From positions 1 to 64,000 of the forward strand of contig NZ_QPCG01000008.1 of assembly GCF_003351025.1 (NCBI RefSeq): a DNA stretch of 64,000 bases, in the 5' to 3' direction. The notes beneath the pieces were generated by a model. That model did no database searches, had not been told where the DNA came from, and was given only the letters and a program-made list of their open reading frames with translations. How positions within the stretch are numbered: the first letter of the stretch is position 1; the number at the start of each line of letters is the position of its first letter. Below, in pieces: positions 17,290 through 26,702 of this stretch. Both the position numbers and the translations under genes were made by a program. The DNA comes from Mucilaginibacter endophyticus. GTDB taxonomy: Bacteria; Bacteroidota; Bacteroidia; Sphingobacteriales; Sphingobacteriaceae.

Positions 17290-20145
17290 TTAAAGCAACT
17301 CGTTAACATCCCGGCCATAATATTCTTTAAACAATTTGCCGAAGTACGCAGGCGTATCAAAACCGGCTGCATAGGATACTTCAGCAACTGTGCGGTACTT
17401 TCCGCTTTCAATAGCTTCACGGGCAATTTGCAGCCGGATGGCGCGGATATATTTATTAGGTGTAAGCCCGGTAATTGATTTTATCCGTCTGAACAATTGG
17501 CGCTCGCTGATGGCAAGTTCATAACTCAGCGCAGCAAGGGTAAGATCGGTTTTACCGGTATGTTTGCGTACCATGGTTTCCAATTCCTCCAGCCATAACA
17601 AATCAGCAGGCGAAAGTACCTGGTCGGCATTTTCTGCTGCCGATTGCTCAATTGGTGATTCGCTGATGGCTGTGGTTAACTCGTCTTCTTCAGTTGTGGT
17701 TGCCGCGGCACGGGCGGCTGCATTAGTTATCAGGTTGGCCGTACGTGCAAGCAATTCGCTGCTTAAAAACGGCTTGGTAAGATAATCGTCAACGCCTGTA
17801 TGGAGTGCCTTAAGCTTATGGCGTGTATCTGCCAGCGCTGTAAGCATAATCACCGGGATCCTGTAATATTCCGCGCTTTGTTTAAGGGTTTCAAGCAAGG
17901 TAAAACCATCCATTTCGGGCATCATTACATCCGATATGATCAGGCTTGGGGTAACAGGCAATTCCTGCAGCTTTTTTAATGCTTCGCTCCCATTGCTCAC
18001 TGTAACAAGCTTGTATATAGGGCGCAGTATATCGGCAATGTACGCCGCCATTTCATGATGATCTTCTACCAGCATGATCAGTTTTTCGGTAGCACTTATG
18101 GAGGTATGTCCGTTAGCTTTAAAGCTACTTTCGCCGGTAATTATTTCGACAACCACTTCGCCGGTAATATGAAGCGGTAGCCCGATTTTAAACATTACGC
18201 CCTCGCCCCTGTTGTTTTCTACAGAAATGTGGCCACCCATCAGCTCGGTAAATTCGCGCGCAATAGCAAGGCCTATACCTGTTCCCCCCTCTAACGGCGC
18301 ATTATCCCGTTTACCCTGATAATAACGGTCGAATATGTGTGGCAAATCTTCGGGCTGAATGCCTGTACCGGTATTGGCTACGCTAAATTCTATTTTATCC
18401 TCTTTTGTGGTTGATGTAACGGTGATAAGGCCTCCGTTAGGTGTAAACTTCATGGCATTGCCTATAAGGTTATTAACTATCTTTTCAAACTTTTCCTGGT
18501 CGAGCGAAACAAAAACCGCGGGATCAATGGAGTCAACCAATCTGTAGTTGATCCCTTTATATTCGGCAGCTGATGCAAAACCCTGGTATAAGGCTTTTAT
18601 CAGTGACGCCAATGCGACTGGTTTGGGATTCACGGTTAACTTACCGGCTTCAAGTTTACCCAGATCGAGCAGTTCATTGACGATGTTAAGCAGCTTTTTG
18701 CTATTGTTTGATATGGTTTGCAACATTCCGCGCTGCTCGTCGGCATAATTATTAAAACCCATCAGTTGATTGGCCGGCCCCATGATCAAAGTAAGCGGTG
18801 TGCGCAATTCGTGACTTATGTTGGCAAAAAAGCGCGTTTTCATCGCATCCAGCTTTTCCAGCTGACTATGTTCTTCGGCCAGTAAAGCAGCCTCTCTTTT
18901 CTTTTTAAGTATAAACCACCGGTAACCAATAACTGAAGCAACGGCTATGATCAATGCAATCGCGATCAAAAAATCGCGCTGAATTTCAACCAGCTTGGTT
19001 TGGTTGGCTGCTATCAGCAAGCGTTTATCTGCCCGGTACTTTTTATCCAGCTCGGCGGCGTCCCGTACTTTATCAAGCGCGTTGATGCTGTCATTAAGCC
19101 TGCGATAAAGGTTATTATATTTAAAGGCATTTTTATAATCATCAAGGCCTTTATATGCATCCGTTAAATGGTTGTAGATGTTTTTCTGAATGGTAAGGTT
19201 ACTTTGGGCTTCCGGTTGAATTGCAATGGCCATCTCACCGTATTGTACTGCCTTTTTAAAATCCTTGTGATCAACATACATGGTCATCAACTCGTTGAGG
19301 TTATGCTTTTCGAGGGTTTTAAAATCCCCTTTACGCGATAGCTCCAATGATTGCATCAGAATATCTTCGGCCTTTTTATCCTGGTTGGTCATGAGGTAAA
19401 GTCGGCCCAGGTTGCCCTGGTAACGGGCTATACTAAAATCTGAAAGGAAATGCGCGTACTTTTTATCCAGCACCTGCTCCATCAACTGCGTTGCCTCAGC
19501 CAGGTTTGCCGGCGACGACATGCTGCGCTCAGAAAGTATATTGGAGATATTGCTCAATGCGAAAATATAGGCTGCGGTATCCTTTAAACTTTGAGCATCC
19601 CTGGCGGCCTGCTCGGCATACGGCAGGGCTTGTTTAGGATTATCTATCGACCGGTAGATGTCAGCAATGCAGGCCCGGCAATCGATAGTTAAACCTTTCC
19701 ATCCGTGGTTATCACACTCCTTTAATATTTTGAAAGCTACATTTAAGGCTTCAACCGTTTTGGCTTCGCGGCTAAGCATATAAGCCACCATGATGGGTGC
19801 CTTTTCATAAGTGAGCGAATCGGCCGGGGTAGCAAGTTTGGTAGCCGCACGCCCAAATGTTAAAGCATCATGTTCATTGCCTATACCATACGCCTGATAA
19901 GCTTGTGCCAGCAGTACCCTGGCCTCAAAAGCCAGGCTGCTATTTTTCCTCGCCGAATCGATAAGCCTTTTTGCAAGCATTGCGGCCGAGTCCAGGCTTT
20001 TCATGCCGCGGAGCTTTTTTAATATCGGTTCCTTATCTGGTTTAGGTTTGTTTTGAGCCCGGGCAACGAGGCCGCATAAAACAATGAGGCATAAGAGGAG
20101 TATCCTCCGGAAAAGGTGGGTGGTAGAAATTGTAATAGGGGTCAT
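17290..20145 (-). CDS. Hybrid sensor histidine kinase/response regulator with TPR sensor and AraC output
   Basis: One-protein two-component system of 951 residues. A signal peptide (to ~36, VARAQ) leads into a periplasmic TPR-rich sensor (~40-380). One membrane helix follows (FLIAIALIIAVASVIGYRW), then HisKA with the phospho-His in NISHELRTP near 443, and HATPase (NLIGNAMKF, GGTGIGLAIA). The receiver domain has Asp in SDVMMPEMDGF near 737, and an AraC-type helix-turn-helix covers the last ~100 residues. The sensor is TPR rather than the beta-propeller usual in polysaccharide-sensing hybrids, so the ligand is unclear. ATG 20145 is chosen because the longer frame begins with TTG. A perfect 35-bp palindrome lies upstream. 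Confidence 0.93.
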   Translation of the reverse strand: MTPITISTTHLFRRILLLCLIVLCGLVARAQNKPKPDKEPILKKLRGMKSLDSAAMLAKRLIDSARKNSSLAFEARVLLAQAYQAYGIGNEHDALTFGRAATKLATPADSLTYEKAPIMVAYMLSREAKTVEALNVAFKILKECDNHGWKGLTIDCRACIADIYRSIDNPKQALPYAEQAARDAQSLKDTAAYIFALSNISNILSERSMSSPANLAEATQLMEQVLDKKYAHFLSDFSIARYQGNLGRLYLMTNQDKKAEDILMQSLELSRKGDFKTLEKHNLNELMTMYVDHKDFKKAVQYGEMAIAIQPEAQSNLTIQKNIYNHLTDAYKGLDDYKNAFKYNNLYRRLNDSINALDKVRDAAELDKKYRADKRLLIAANQTKLVEIQRDFLIAIALIIAVASVIGYRWFILKKKREAALLAEEHSQLEKLDAMKTRFFANISHELRTPLTLIMGPANQLMGFNNYADEQRGMLQTISNNSKKLLNIVNELLDLGKLEAGKLTVNPKPVALASLIKALYQGFASAAEYKGINYRLVDSIDPAVFVSLDQEKFEKIVNNLIGNAMKFTPNGGLITVTSTTKEDKIEFSVANTGTGIQPEDLPHIFDRYYQGKRDNAPLEGGTGIGLAIAREFTELMGGHISVENNRGEGVMFKIGLPLHITGEVVVEIITGESSFKANGHTSISATEKLIMLVEDHHEMAAYIADILRPIYKLVTVSNGSEALKKLQELPVTPSLIISDVMMPEMDGFTLLETLKQSAEYYRIPVIMLTALADTRHKLKALHTGVDDYLTKPFLSSELLARTANLITNAAARAAATTTEEDELTTAISESPIEQSAAENADQVLSPADLLWLEELETMVRKHTGKTDLTLAALSYELAISERQLFRRIKSITGLTPNKYIRAIRLQIAREAIESGKYRTVAEVSYAAGFDTPAYFGKLFKEYYGRDVNELL

Positions 20146-20203
20146 GATATAGTGTCCCAAATTACAACTTTATAGAATGTGGCAATTAATTAATTTGAAA
20201 TAA

Positions 20204-20238
20204 ATTACCTTATAAATAATATTTATTTATAAGGTAAT
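20204..20238. promoter_or_regulatory. Perfect 16-bp inverted repeat between kinase and aroE
   Basis: ATTACCTTATAAATAA, a 3-nt centre (TAT), then the exact complement. It sits 59 nt before the kinase start and 133 nt before aroE, between divergent genes, where an operator would be expected. It is AT-rich and has no T-tract typical of a terminator for either gene. Confidence 0.55.
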
Positions 20239-20370
20239 CGCGGGTATTGGTTTTAAATCAATAGTTAAATTTGTTTGTTTTGGTGTTAATATTACGCCAT
20301 ATAAAAGGTATATGCCCGGCTTAAAGCTTATTTGATTACTTTAGCAGCTGGTATTGTTATAGAATTGACC

Positions 20371-21177
20371 ATGAAACACTACGGACTAATCGGTTTTCCG
20401 CTCTCCCATTCATTCTCAAAAAAGTTTTTTACCGAAAAATTTGAAGCCGAAGGCATTACAGATGCACGCTACGATCTTTACCCGATTGAACATATCAAAG
20501 ATCTACAGGACCTGCTTGATGAGCATCCTGATATTTGCGGCCTTAACGTAACCATTCCGCATAAAATAAATGTATTACCTTTTTTAGATTGGATAGAGCA
20601 TGACGCCCGTAAAGCCGGTGCAGTGAACTGCATCAGGGTAACAGCCGAAAGCCCGGTTGAAGCTGCGTTCTCCGGCGAGATTGGGGTTAAAGACCATGAT
20701 TTCAGGCTGGAAGGATACAATACCGACATTTATGGCTTTGAGGAATCGTTAAAGCCCTTAATTGGCGACGGTAATGATGATGCCCTGATCTTAGGCGACG
20801 GCGGTGCCGCGAAAGCTGTAAAGTGCGTACTGGAAAATTTAGGCATCAGCTTTAAAGTGGTTACCCGCAAACCAACGCATCACCCGGATAATATTTTGTT
20901 TAAGGATCTCAAACCACATCATATTACCCAGCATAAGATCATTATTAACACTACCCCTTTAGGAACCTATCCTAATATTGATGAATGCCCGCCTATTCCT
21001 TATGAATTTATTGGCGATGATCATGTTTTATACGACCTAATATACAACCCCGAAGAAACCCTGTTTTTAAAGCAAGGCCGCGAGCGCGGGGCTACAACTA
21101 AAAACGGCTACGAAATGCTGGTTTTGCAGGCCGAAAAATCATGGGAGATCTGGAACTCAAAAGAGAAACACCCATGA
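20371..21177 (+). CDS. aroE: Shikimate dehydrogenase
   Basis: Reduces 3-dehydroshikimate to shikimate with NADPH in aromatic amino acid synthesis. GLIGFPLSHSFSKKFF holds the substrate-binding SxS motif, and NVTIPHK carries the catalytic lysine. A GDGGAAKAV variant of the nucleotide-binding GxGGxx turn follows, with NTTPLG and QAEKSWEIW later. Length is 268 residues from ATG 20371; the upstream in-frame TTG adds a non-homologous stretch. The stop overlaps the gldD start (ATGA). Confidence 0.95.
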   Translation: MKHYGLIGFPLSHSFSKKFFTEKFEAEGITDARYDLYPIEHIKDLQDLLDEHPDICGLNVTIPHKINVLPFLDWIEHDARKAGAVNCIRVTAESPVEAAFSGEIGVKDHDFRLEGYNTDIYGFEESLKPLIGDGNDDALILGDGGAAKAVKCVLENLGISFKVVTRKPTHHPDNILFKDLKPHHITQHKIIINTTPLGTYPNIDECPPIPYEFIGDDHVLYDLIYNPEETLFLKQGRERGATTKNGYEMLVLQAEKSWEIWNSKEKHP

Positions 21178-21752
21178 AGTATGTAACCTTATTGGTAGCG
21201 GCATTATTGTTTCTGGCAGCTTGTGGCAGCAATCATGATTATGCGCCTAAGCCACGTGGCTTTTATCGCATACCATTCCCCAAAAAGGAATATCAGGATT
21301 ACGCGACGGGTTGTCCCTATGCTTTTACCTATCCTAAATACGCCTACATCGAACCTGATAAAAAACGCGATGCCAAACCTTGCTGGGTAAATATGCAGTT
21401 TCCGCAATTTAATGCTACACTGCATTTGAGCTATCAGCCTATTACTTCGAAAAAGGAGTTTAACCAACTGGTTGAAGACGCGCGCACCTTTGCATTTAAG
21501 CATACAGTAAAAGCCACATCTATTGATGAGGGTATCATTCATTATGCCGATAAAAAGGTTTATGGCATCTATTATACTATAGATGGTAATGCCGCATCAT
21601 CTGCCCAGTTTTTCCTGACCGATAGCGTGCATAATTATATCCGCGGGGCGTTATATTTTAACAGCGAACCCCGCCTGGATTCTATACAGCCGGTACTTAA
21701 TTTTATTAAGCAGGATATGGCTGTGATGATTAAGAGTTTTAAATGGAAGTGA
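21174..21752 (+). CDS. gldD: Gliding motility lipoprotein GldD
   Basis: Outer-envelope lipoprotein of the gliding/type IX secretion set of Bacteroidota. The 192-residue protein begins with a lipoprotein signal (LLFLAAC, lipobox cysteine near residue 18). The conserved PRGFYRIPFPKKEYQ block follows, and later cysteines appear in TGCPYAF and KPCWVN. ATG 21174 overlaps the aroE stop by four bases, so the two are coupled. GldD occurs in both motile and non-motile species, so motility cannot be concluded from this gene alone. Confidence 0.9.
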   Translation: MKYVTLLVAALLFLAACGSNHDYAPKPRGFYRIPFPKKEYQDYATGCPYAFTYPKYAYIEPDKKRDAKPCWVNMQFPQFNATLHLSYQPITSKKEFNQLVEDARTFAFKHTVKATSIDEGIIHYADKKVYGIYYTIDGNAASSAQFFLTDSVHNYIRGALYFNSEPRLDSIQPVLNFIKQDMAVMIKSFKWK

Positions 21753-21922
21753 GTTTTTAGAGTCAAGACGGCAGGAATCAAGAAATAGGAAAGCTTCGCA
21801 CTCTATATAAATTTACAGGGATGAATTATTATTTCTATTTCGGACTGTTGACAAAAACAGCTCTTGATATCCGTTGTTACTGATATACGTTGGATCATGA
21901 TCCGGCATTTAATCAGCATACA

Positions 21923-22483
21923 ATGAAACTCATCAAACTCAATAAAATAGGTACTGATATCAGGTTGCATACCGAAAACCTTGCCCATACCGGGTTTAGG
22001 AAAATATTTGAGGGTATCGATCAGCTTAAAATAAAAAACGGTGTTGATAAGCTGGGCCTCGAAGGTTTTATTAACCAGTGTGCCTGTCTTGCGGCAGGCT
22101 CCGGTGCTATGGCCGGCAGCGGTGGCATGTTTACACTTGTAGCGGGAATCCCTTTTGACTTTATTAACCTCATCACCCAGCAGTTCAGGGCTATAATGGG
22201 CATCATGTATTACTATAGGGGAACATATGATAACGGATTCGACGATTTTATGTCCTTAGTGGCAACGTCGGTCCGGGTAGAAGCAGGTGTAGCCATCACC
22301 CGAAGTATGATGGAGGGCATAGCAGAACGTATGCTCGTGATATTAGGTACCCGAACCGCCGAACGCCTGATACCCGTTGTTGGCGCGGTAATAGGCGGTA
22401 CAGCAAATTACCTGTTCATAAAACGCATGGCGGAGCAGGTGAAACGGATGCAAAAGGATTATGTAGTAATTCAGGTTGGGTAG
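21923..22483 (+). CDS. EcsC-family protein
   Basis: A 186-residue protein resembling the EcsC family, named after a Bacillus gene next to an ABC transporter; biochemical role unknown. Glycine- and alanine-rich hydrophobic stretches (AAGSGAMAGSGG, PVVGAVIGGTANYLF) suggest membrane association, with the conserved PFDFINLITQQFR between them. ATG 21923 is preferred; the upstream TTG frame adds only 11 residues without similarity. It stands alone, with no ABC transporter nearby. Confidence 0.75.
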   Translation: MKLIKLNKIGTDIRLHTENLAHTGFRKIFEGIDQLKIKNGVDKLGLEGFINQCACLAAGSGAMAGSGGMFTLVAGIPFDFINLITQQFRAIMGIMYYYRGTYDNGFDDFMSLVATSVRVEAGVAITRSMMEGIAERMLVILGTRTAERLIPVVGAVIGGTANYLFIKRMAEQVKRMQKDYVVIQVG

Positions 22484-22495
22484 CGAAGTTAACCT

Positions 22496-22660
22496 TGCGG
22501 GAGGTTTGGGCTAAAGCCCGCAATCTTATATGTCATTTGTCCGTTGGTTAAAACCAACGGCAATGAAGTAGGGCATAACTAATTTCTCTTTCATTGCCGT
22601 CCCATTTATGGGGCGGATCATAGTGTATGAACAGGCGGCTTTAGCCTAAATGAGTTGTTA
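22496..22660. repeat. Composite palindromic repeat (GGGCTAAAGCCC type, family K)
   Basis: A string of small palindromes: GGGCTAAAGCCC, CCGTTGGTTAAAACCAACGG, CCCATTTATGGG and GGCTTTAGCC. The outer parts and the CGGCAATGAA/TTCATTGCCG pieces pair with each other, giving one long folded element. It fills the gap between the EcsC-like and reductase genes and is non-coding. Confidence 0.75.
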
Positions 22661-22739
22661 GTTTAAGCTATTATGAATGTACTTATTAAAGTGTCAAGAA
22701 GCTTTCGGCCTTAAGCGTTTTCTTTTAGCTTTCAAAAAA

Positions 22740-23288
22740 CTACATACCATCCAGCATACTTAAATCAAACTTTGGTTTGATGGTATACCTAAGCTGTACC
22801 AACCCGCTCGAGAACTGTTCGCTGCCCAGTAAAATAAGTTCGATACGATCTTTCGAGCCCATGAACAATGGTTTGCCGCTTCCCAAAATGACAGGATGTA
22901 CCGAAAGTAAAAACTCAGTGATAAACCCCTCTTCAATAAAAGAGGAAACAAGGCTTGCCCCGCCAAACATCCAGATGTTTTTACCCGGCTGATCCCTGAT
23001 AGTTTCAACGGCTGATTTAAAGTCGGCGCTTTTAATGATCTCCGTGTTGGGGTTTGTTGAAGGTTGAAGTGTATCCGAAAATACATACATTTTCAATGCA
23101 CCAAACATTTCCGGGTCGGTACTCATGAGCAGGTCATAGCTTTTACGGCCTATGAAAATAGCATCGCTACTGCTTAAAAACTCGGTCATGCCATAATCCT
23201 GATCGGCAAGGCACCAGTCGTATTCGCCGTTGGGGCCTTCAATAAAACCGTCGAGACTTACAGCAAGGTTTAATATTATTTTACGCAT
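22740..23288 (-). CDS. Dihydrofolate reductase-family protein (RibD C-terminal type)
   Basis: A 182-residue NADPH-dependent reductase-like protein. The start RKIILNLAVSLDGFIEG is typical of the RibD-C/DHFR-like family, followed by FIGRKSYDLL and the cofactor-binding KNIWMFGGASLVSSF. The true substrate is unknown; it is not the essential folate enzyme FolA by sequence style. It begins 6 nt after the lutB stop on the same strand, so it is probably co-transcribed with it. Confidence 0.85.
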   Translation of the reverse strand: MRKIILNLAVSLDGFIEGPNGEYDWCLADQDYGMTEFLSSSDAIFIGRKSYDLLMSTDPEMFGALKMYVFSDTLQPSTNPNTEIIKSADFKSAVETIRDQPGKNIWMFGGASLVSSFIEEGFITEFLLSVHPVILGSGKPLFMGSKDRIELILLGSEQFSSGLVQLRYTIKPKFDLSMLDGM

Positions 23289-23294
23289 GGACTG

Positions 23295-24683
23295 CTATTC
23301 TTCAGGTGTGTTATTCATTTCCTGCCATTGCTTGCTGAATGATTTATCAGCCACTTTGGGCATCTCGCGCAGATGTCCCCAGGTGCGTTTAAAGAATGTT
23401 TTAAGCAGAAAGTTTTTCATGCCGCCGCCAAAAAAGTCAGTAAGCTTGCGTTTAAGCATCCCCTTTTTCCAGATGGCCCAGCCCCAGCGTTCTTTGTTGG
23501 TCACCAGGTTTTCGTTCACCGCGTCGCGGCGGTTAAGGAGCAGCATTTTGTGGATATCTATCTTAACAGGGCATACCTCGGTACACTTACCGCAAAGGCT
23601 TGAAGCATAGCTCAGGTGTTTAAAATCTTCCATGCCCCGTGTGTGAGGGGTAATAATAGATCCTATGGGGCCACTGTAGGTAGTAGCGTAGGTGTGGCCG
23701 CCAATGTTTTTATAAATAGGACAACCATTAAGGCAAGCCCCGCAACGGATACAGTAAAGGCCCTGGCGCTGATCTTTTTTTGCCAGCAGGTTGGTTCGGC
23801 CATTATCCAATAACACTACGTACATTTCCTCGGGACCGTCGGTTTCATTTGGTTGGCGGGGGCCGCTTAATATGGTATTGTAAACAGTCAGGTTTTGCCC
23901 GGTACCATGGGTAGATAACATAGGCCAAAACAAATCCAGATCGGTTATTGAAGGGATGATCTTCTCGATACCCACAATAGCGATATGGATTTTAGGGAAC
24001 GTGGTGCAAAGACGCGCGTTGCCTTCGTTTTCGCTGATGGCTATGCTGCCGGTATCAGCCAGTAAAAAATTAGCTCCGGTAATGCCAACATCGGCCTGTA
24101 CATATTTATCGCGAAGCAGTTCACGGGCTTTCAGCGTAATTTGATCGGGCGTAGCATCAATAGGGGTTCCAAACCTTTCGTGGAAAAGTTTGGCGATATC
24201 CTCCTTGCTCAGGTGCATGGCCGGGGTAACAATATGGTATGGCTTTTGGCCTAAAAGCTGAACTATATATTCGCCGAGATCTGTTTCCAATGATTCGATG
24301 TGGTTACTTTCCAGAAATTCATTCAGGTGAATTTCTTCTGTAACCATCGATTTGGATTTTACTACAGTTTTGGCATTAGCTTTATTAATGATGTTCAGGA
24401 TCTCGCGCTGGGCTTCTTCTACATCATTGGCCCAAATCACCTTGCCACCGCGTTTCTGGAAGTTAGCTTCAAATTCCGGCAGGAACTTGTCCAGGTTTTC
24501 CATCACCTTCCATTTGAGGACATGGCCCTTTTTCTTGGCATTATCTAAATTGATAATACGTGATAGGCCACGGGACACCGCATTATCATAACGGTCGATA
24601 TTGAAGTTGATAATACGGCGATGATCAGCATCAAATGCCTTCTCTTCCGATTTTACCAAAAATTCTTCAGCGATTGCTCCCAT
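23295..24683 (-). CDS. lutB: Lactate utilisation iron-sulfur protein LutB
   Basis: Iron-sulfur subunit of the LutABC L-lactate oxidation complex. The 462-residue protein has an N-terminal LUD domain (KTVVKSKSMVTEEIHLN). A ferredoxin-like domain carries CIRCGACLNGCPIY (near residues 310-330) and CGKCTEVCP, two motifs for 4Fe-4S clusters. A C-terminal LutB-specific tail follows. LutA and LutC are not adjacent, so they must lie elsewhere or be absent. A reductase gene follows directly. Confidence 0.9.
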   Translation of the reverse strand: MGAIAEEFLVKSEEKAFDADHRRIINFNIDRYDNAVSRGLSRIINLDNAKKKGHVLKWKVMENLDKFLPEFEANFQKRGGKVIWANDVEEAQREILNIINKANAKTVVKSKSMVTEEIHLNEFLESNHIESLETDLGEYIVQLLGQKPYHIVTPAMHLSKEDIAKLFHERFGTPIDATPDQITLKARELLRDKYVQADVGITGANFLLADTGSIAISENEGNARLCTTFPKIHIAIVGIEKIIPSITDLDLFWPMLSTHGTGQNLTVYNTILSGPRQPNETDGPEEMYVVLLDNGRTNLLAKKDQRQGLYCIRCGACLNGCPIYKNIGGHTYATTYSGPIGSIITPHTRGMEDFKHLSYASSLCGKCTEVCPVKIDIHKMLLLNRRDAVNENLVTNKERWGWAIWKKGMLKRKLTDFFGGGMKNFLLKTFFKRTWGHLREMPKVADKSFSKQWQEMNNTPEE

Positions 24684-24716
24684 ATATGCGAAAGTAGGAT
24701 TTTGTTTTTAAAATAG

Positions 24717-25012
24717 GTGAATGGTTGATTAAGTGGGTGGACGTTTTTTGGGTGAGTGGTTGATTAAGTGAGTGGTTGTTTGTGAACAGATAATATATCA
24801 GAAGGTTTTAATTTAGTGAGTGGTTGACTAAGTTGATTAGGTGAGTGGTTGTTTTAGGACAGGTAATATTTAAAACTTTCCTAAAACAAAAAGAGGCGCA
24901 TATAATGCGCCTCTTACAATATATTCTAAATTGGATTGACCATTCACTTAATCAACCTAATCAACCATTCACCGGCTGCCAACTACTCACTTAATCAACC
25001 GAATCAGCCACT
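24717..25012. repeat. Inverted arms of GGTTGATTAAGTGA tandem repeat with nested terminator (E1)
   Basis: Left arm 24717-24862 contains at least six variants of GTGAGTGGTTGATTAAG; right arm 24939-25012 holds the complements. The right arm ends 2 nt from the M28 peptidase stop. A strong terminator (24886-24915) lies in the loop. This fills the 331-bp gap; no ORF is supported. Confidence 0.85.
24886..24915 (-). terminator. Terminator of the M28 peptidase gene
   Basis: On the minus strand AAGAGGCGCAT pairs with ATGCGCCTCTT and is followed by TTTTTG. It is nested between the arms of repeat E1. Confidence 0.9.
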
Positions 25013-25014
25013 CT

Positions 25015-26577
25015 CTATTTACCAGCAGCTGCATCCACAACGGGACGCTTGTCGCGGTTGGCTAGTTCCCATCCAGTATAAAATACCAGTTGAGCACGTT
25101 TAGCCAGCAACGGGAAGTTGATTTTGCTCACTTCATCGCCTGGCTGGTGGTAGTCGGCATGTACGCCGTTAAAGTAGAAGATGATTGGTACGCCGTGTTT
25201 TGCAAAGTTGTAGTGATCGCTACGGTAGTAAAACCTGTTAGGATCATTAGGATCGTCGTACTTATAATCCAGTTTTAAATGGGTATAGGTGTTGTTTGCA
25301 TTCTCACCAATTTCATGTAAATCCTTGCTCAGCATAGCCGAACCAATTGGGTAAACATAGTTTGCAGAGTCGGGTTTGCCAATGTACTCTTCGCCTACAC
25401 GACCGATCATATCAATATTTAAATCGGTAATGGTATTAGCCAGCGGGAATACAGGATGATCTGAATAATACTCAGAACCTAATAAACCTTTTTCTTCGCC
25501 AACGTTACCTAAAAACAGGATACTGCGACGAGGGCCATGGCCATCTTTTTTAGCTTTTGAGAAAGCGCGGGCAATTTCCAAAATACCGGTAGTACCTGAA
25601 CCGTCATCATCAGCACCGTTGTTTACTTTGTCTTTAGCTTTTTCATCAGGATTTAAACCAATATGGTCATAGTGTGCCGAAAAGATCAATACTTCATCTT
25701 TCAGATCGGTGCCCGGCATGTAACCTAATACATCAACGGCTTTTACATCTTTTTTTGTGGTTACGTAGTTTACAACTACGTTATCCTTTATAACAGCAGC
25801 CGGTGTAGTTGCCGCTGCCGACGCAGATTTAAGGTCGGCATAAGTTTTACCTGTTGATTTTACCAGTTCATCGGCTAATGTGGCGGTAATGTTAAATACA
25901 GGGGCGTTGGTATTTGCCGGTTTAGCCGCTTCGTCCTTAATAGTTAACCGCGGACTTGTTACGCTTTTGCCAAAACGGGCTAAAGCTGCTGCAATGCCGG
26001 GGTTAGCCGCTAATATGATAGCCGGGTTTTTACTTTGTAAGTTTTTGACAACTTTAGTACGCGCAGTGCTCATGCGGTAGCTGGTGTTTGGTGTAGTGCC
26101 TGCTTCCGGTTTATCTTCATTAATCCAAAGCACAATTTTGCCGGCCAGGTCGGTATTACCAATTTCAGCATCGGTGCCGTAGCCAACAAAAACGATATCA
26201 CTTACTGTTGTGCTTTTATCCGGAAACGCGCCGCCTAAATAAAAATCGGTACCATACTCAAATGATTTACCGTTAACCGTAAATGCTGTTACTTTCAACG
26301 CATTTTCCGTAAGAGGTACATCAAAAAAATATGATCCGTTAACAGGGGCCTGCAATCCTAATTTTTTAAACTCGCCGGCTATATAGTTAGCGGCTTTTTC
26401 GGCACCAGGCTTACCGGTTTCGCGGCCTTCAAAGGCGTCAGAAGCCAGGATGCTGAGGTGCTTTTTCGCATCGTCGGCAGTGATCAGCCCGGCGTATTTC
26501 ATTGCCGTGGCGTTCTGCTGTGCACAGGCCGTAGTTGCCGAGGCCAGCGCGATAAGCAATAATGGTAATTTATTCAT
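25015..26577 (-). CDS. Secreted M28-family metallopeptidase
   Basis: Zinc aminopeptidase of 520 residues exported to the periplasm or surface. The signal peptide ends near residue 19 (TTACAQ), and the TAC could also be read as a lipobox cysteine. A PA-like insert lies at ~110-270, then the M28 catalytic domain with ligands in FSAHYDHIG, NGADDDGSGT, GEEKGLLGSEYY and NIDMIGR, and the late YRSDHYNFA. All expected metal and catalytic residues are present. It follows rpiB on the same strand, separated by repeat G1. Probably digests external peptides. Confidence 0.93.
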   Translation of the reverse strand: MNKLPLLLIALASATTACAQQNATAMKYAGLITADDAKKHLSILASDAFEGRETGKPGAEKAANYIAGEFKKLGLQAPVNGSYFFDVPLTENALKVTAFTVNGKSFEYGTDFYLGGAFPDKSTTVSDIVFVGYGTDAEIGNTDLAGKIVLWINEDKPEAGTTPNTSYRMSTARTKVVKNLQSKNPAIILAANPGIAAALARFGKSVTSPRLTIKDEAAKPANTNAPVFNITATLADELVKSTGKTYADLKSASAAATTPAAVIKDNVVVNYVTTKKDVKAVDVLGYMPGTDLKDEVLIFSAHYDHIGLNPDEKAKDKVNNGADDDGSGTTGILEIARAFSKAKKDGHGPRRSILFLGNVGEEKGLLGSEYYSDHPVFPLANTITDLNIDMIGRVGEEYIGKPDSANYVYPIGSAMLSKDLHEIGENANNTYTHLKLDYKYDDPNDPNRFYYRSDHYNFAKHGVPIIFYFNGVHADYHQPGDEVSKINFPLLAKRAQLVFYTGWELANRDKRPVVDAAAGK

Positions 26578-26604
26578 TCTTTTAGTTAATAGTTCTTTTT
26601 TTAA

Positions 26605-26700
26605 GGTGAAAGGCTAAAGGTCAAAGGCGAAAGGTAGCTGCATTTTGCAAAGCGAAGGAAGAGGTAAAAACCTTTAACCTTTCGCCTTTATCATTTCACC
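26605..26700. repeat. Inverted arms of degenerate AAAGGCGAAAGG repeat (G1)
   Basis: Left arm 26605-26634 reads as variants of GGTGAAAGGCTAAAGG; right arm 26671-26700 is the complement. The right arm ends 2 nt from the rpiB stop. Confidence 0.8.
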
Positions 26701-26702
26701 TA

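Noticed and set aside
24717..25012. Repeated GGTTGATTAAGTGA units considered as a CRISPR array
   Set aside because: Units are degenerate, without constant spacers, and occur in both orientations as inverted arms; no cas genes nearby.
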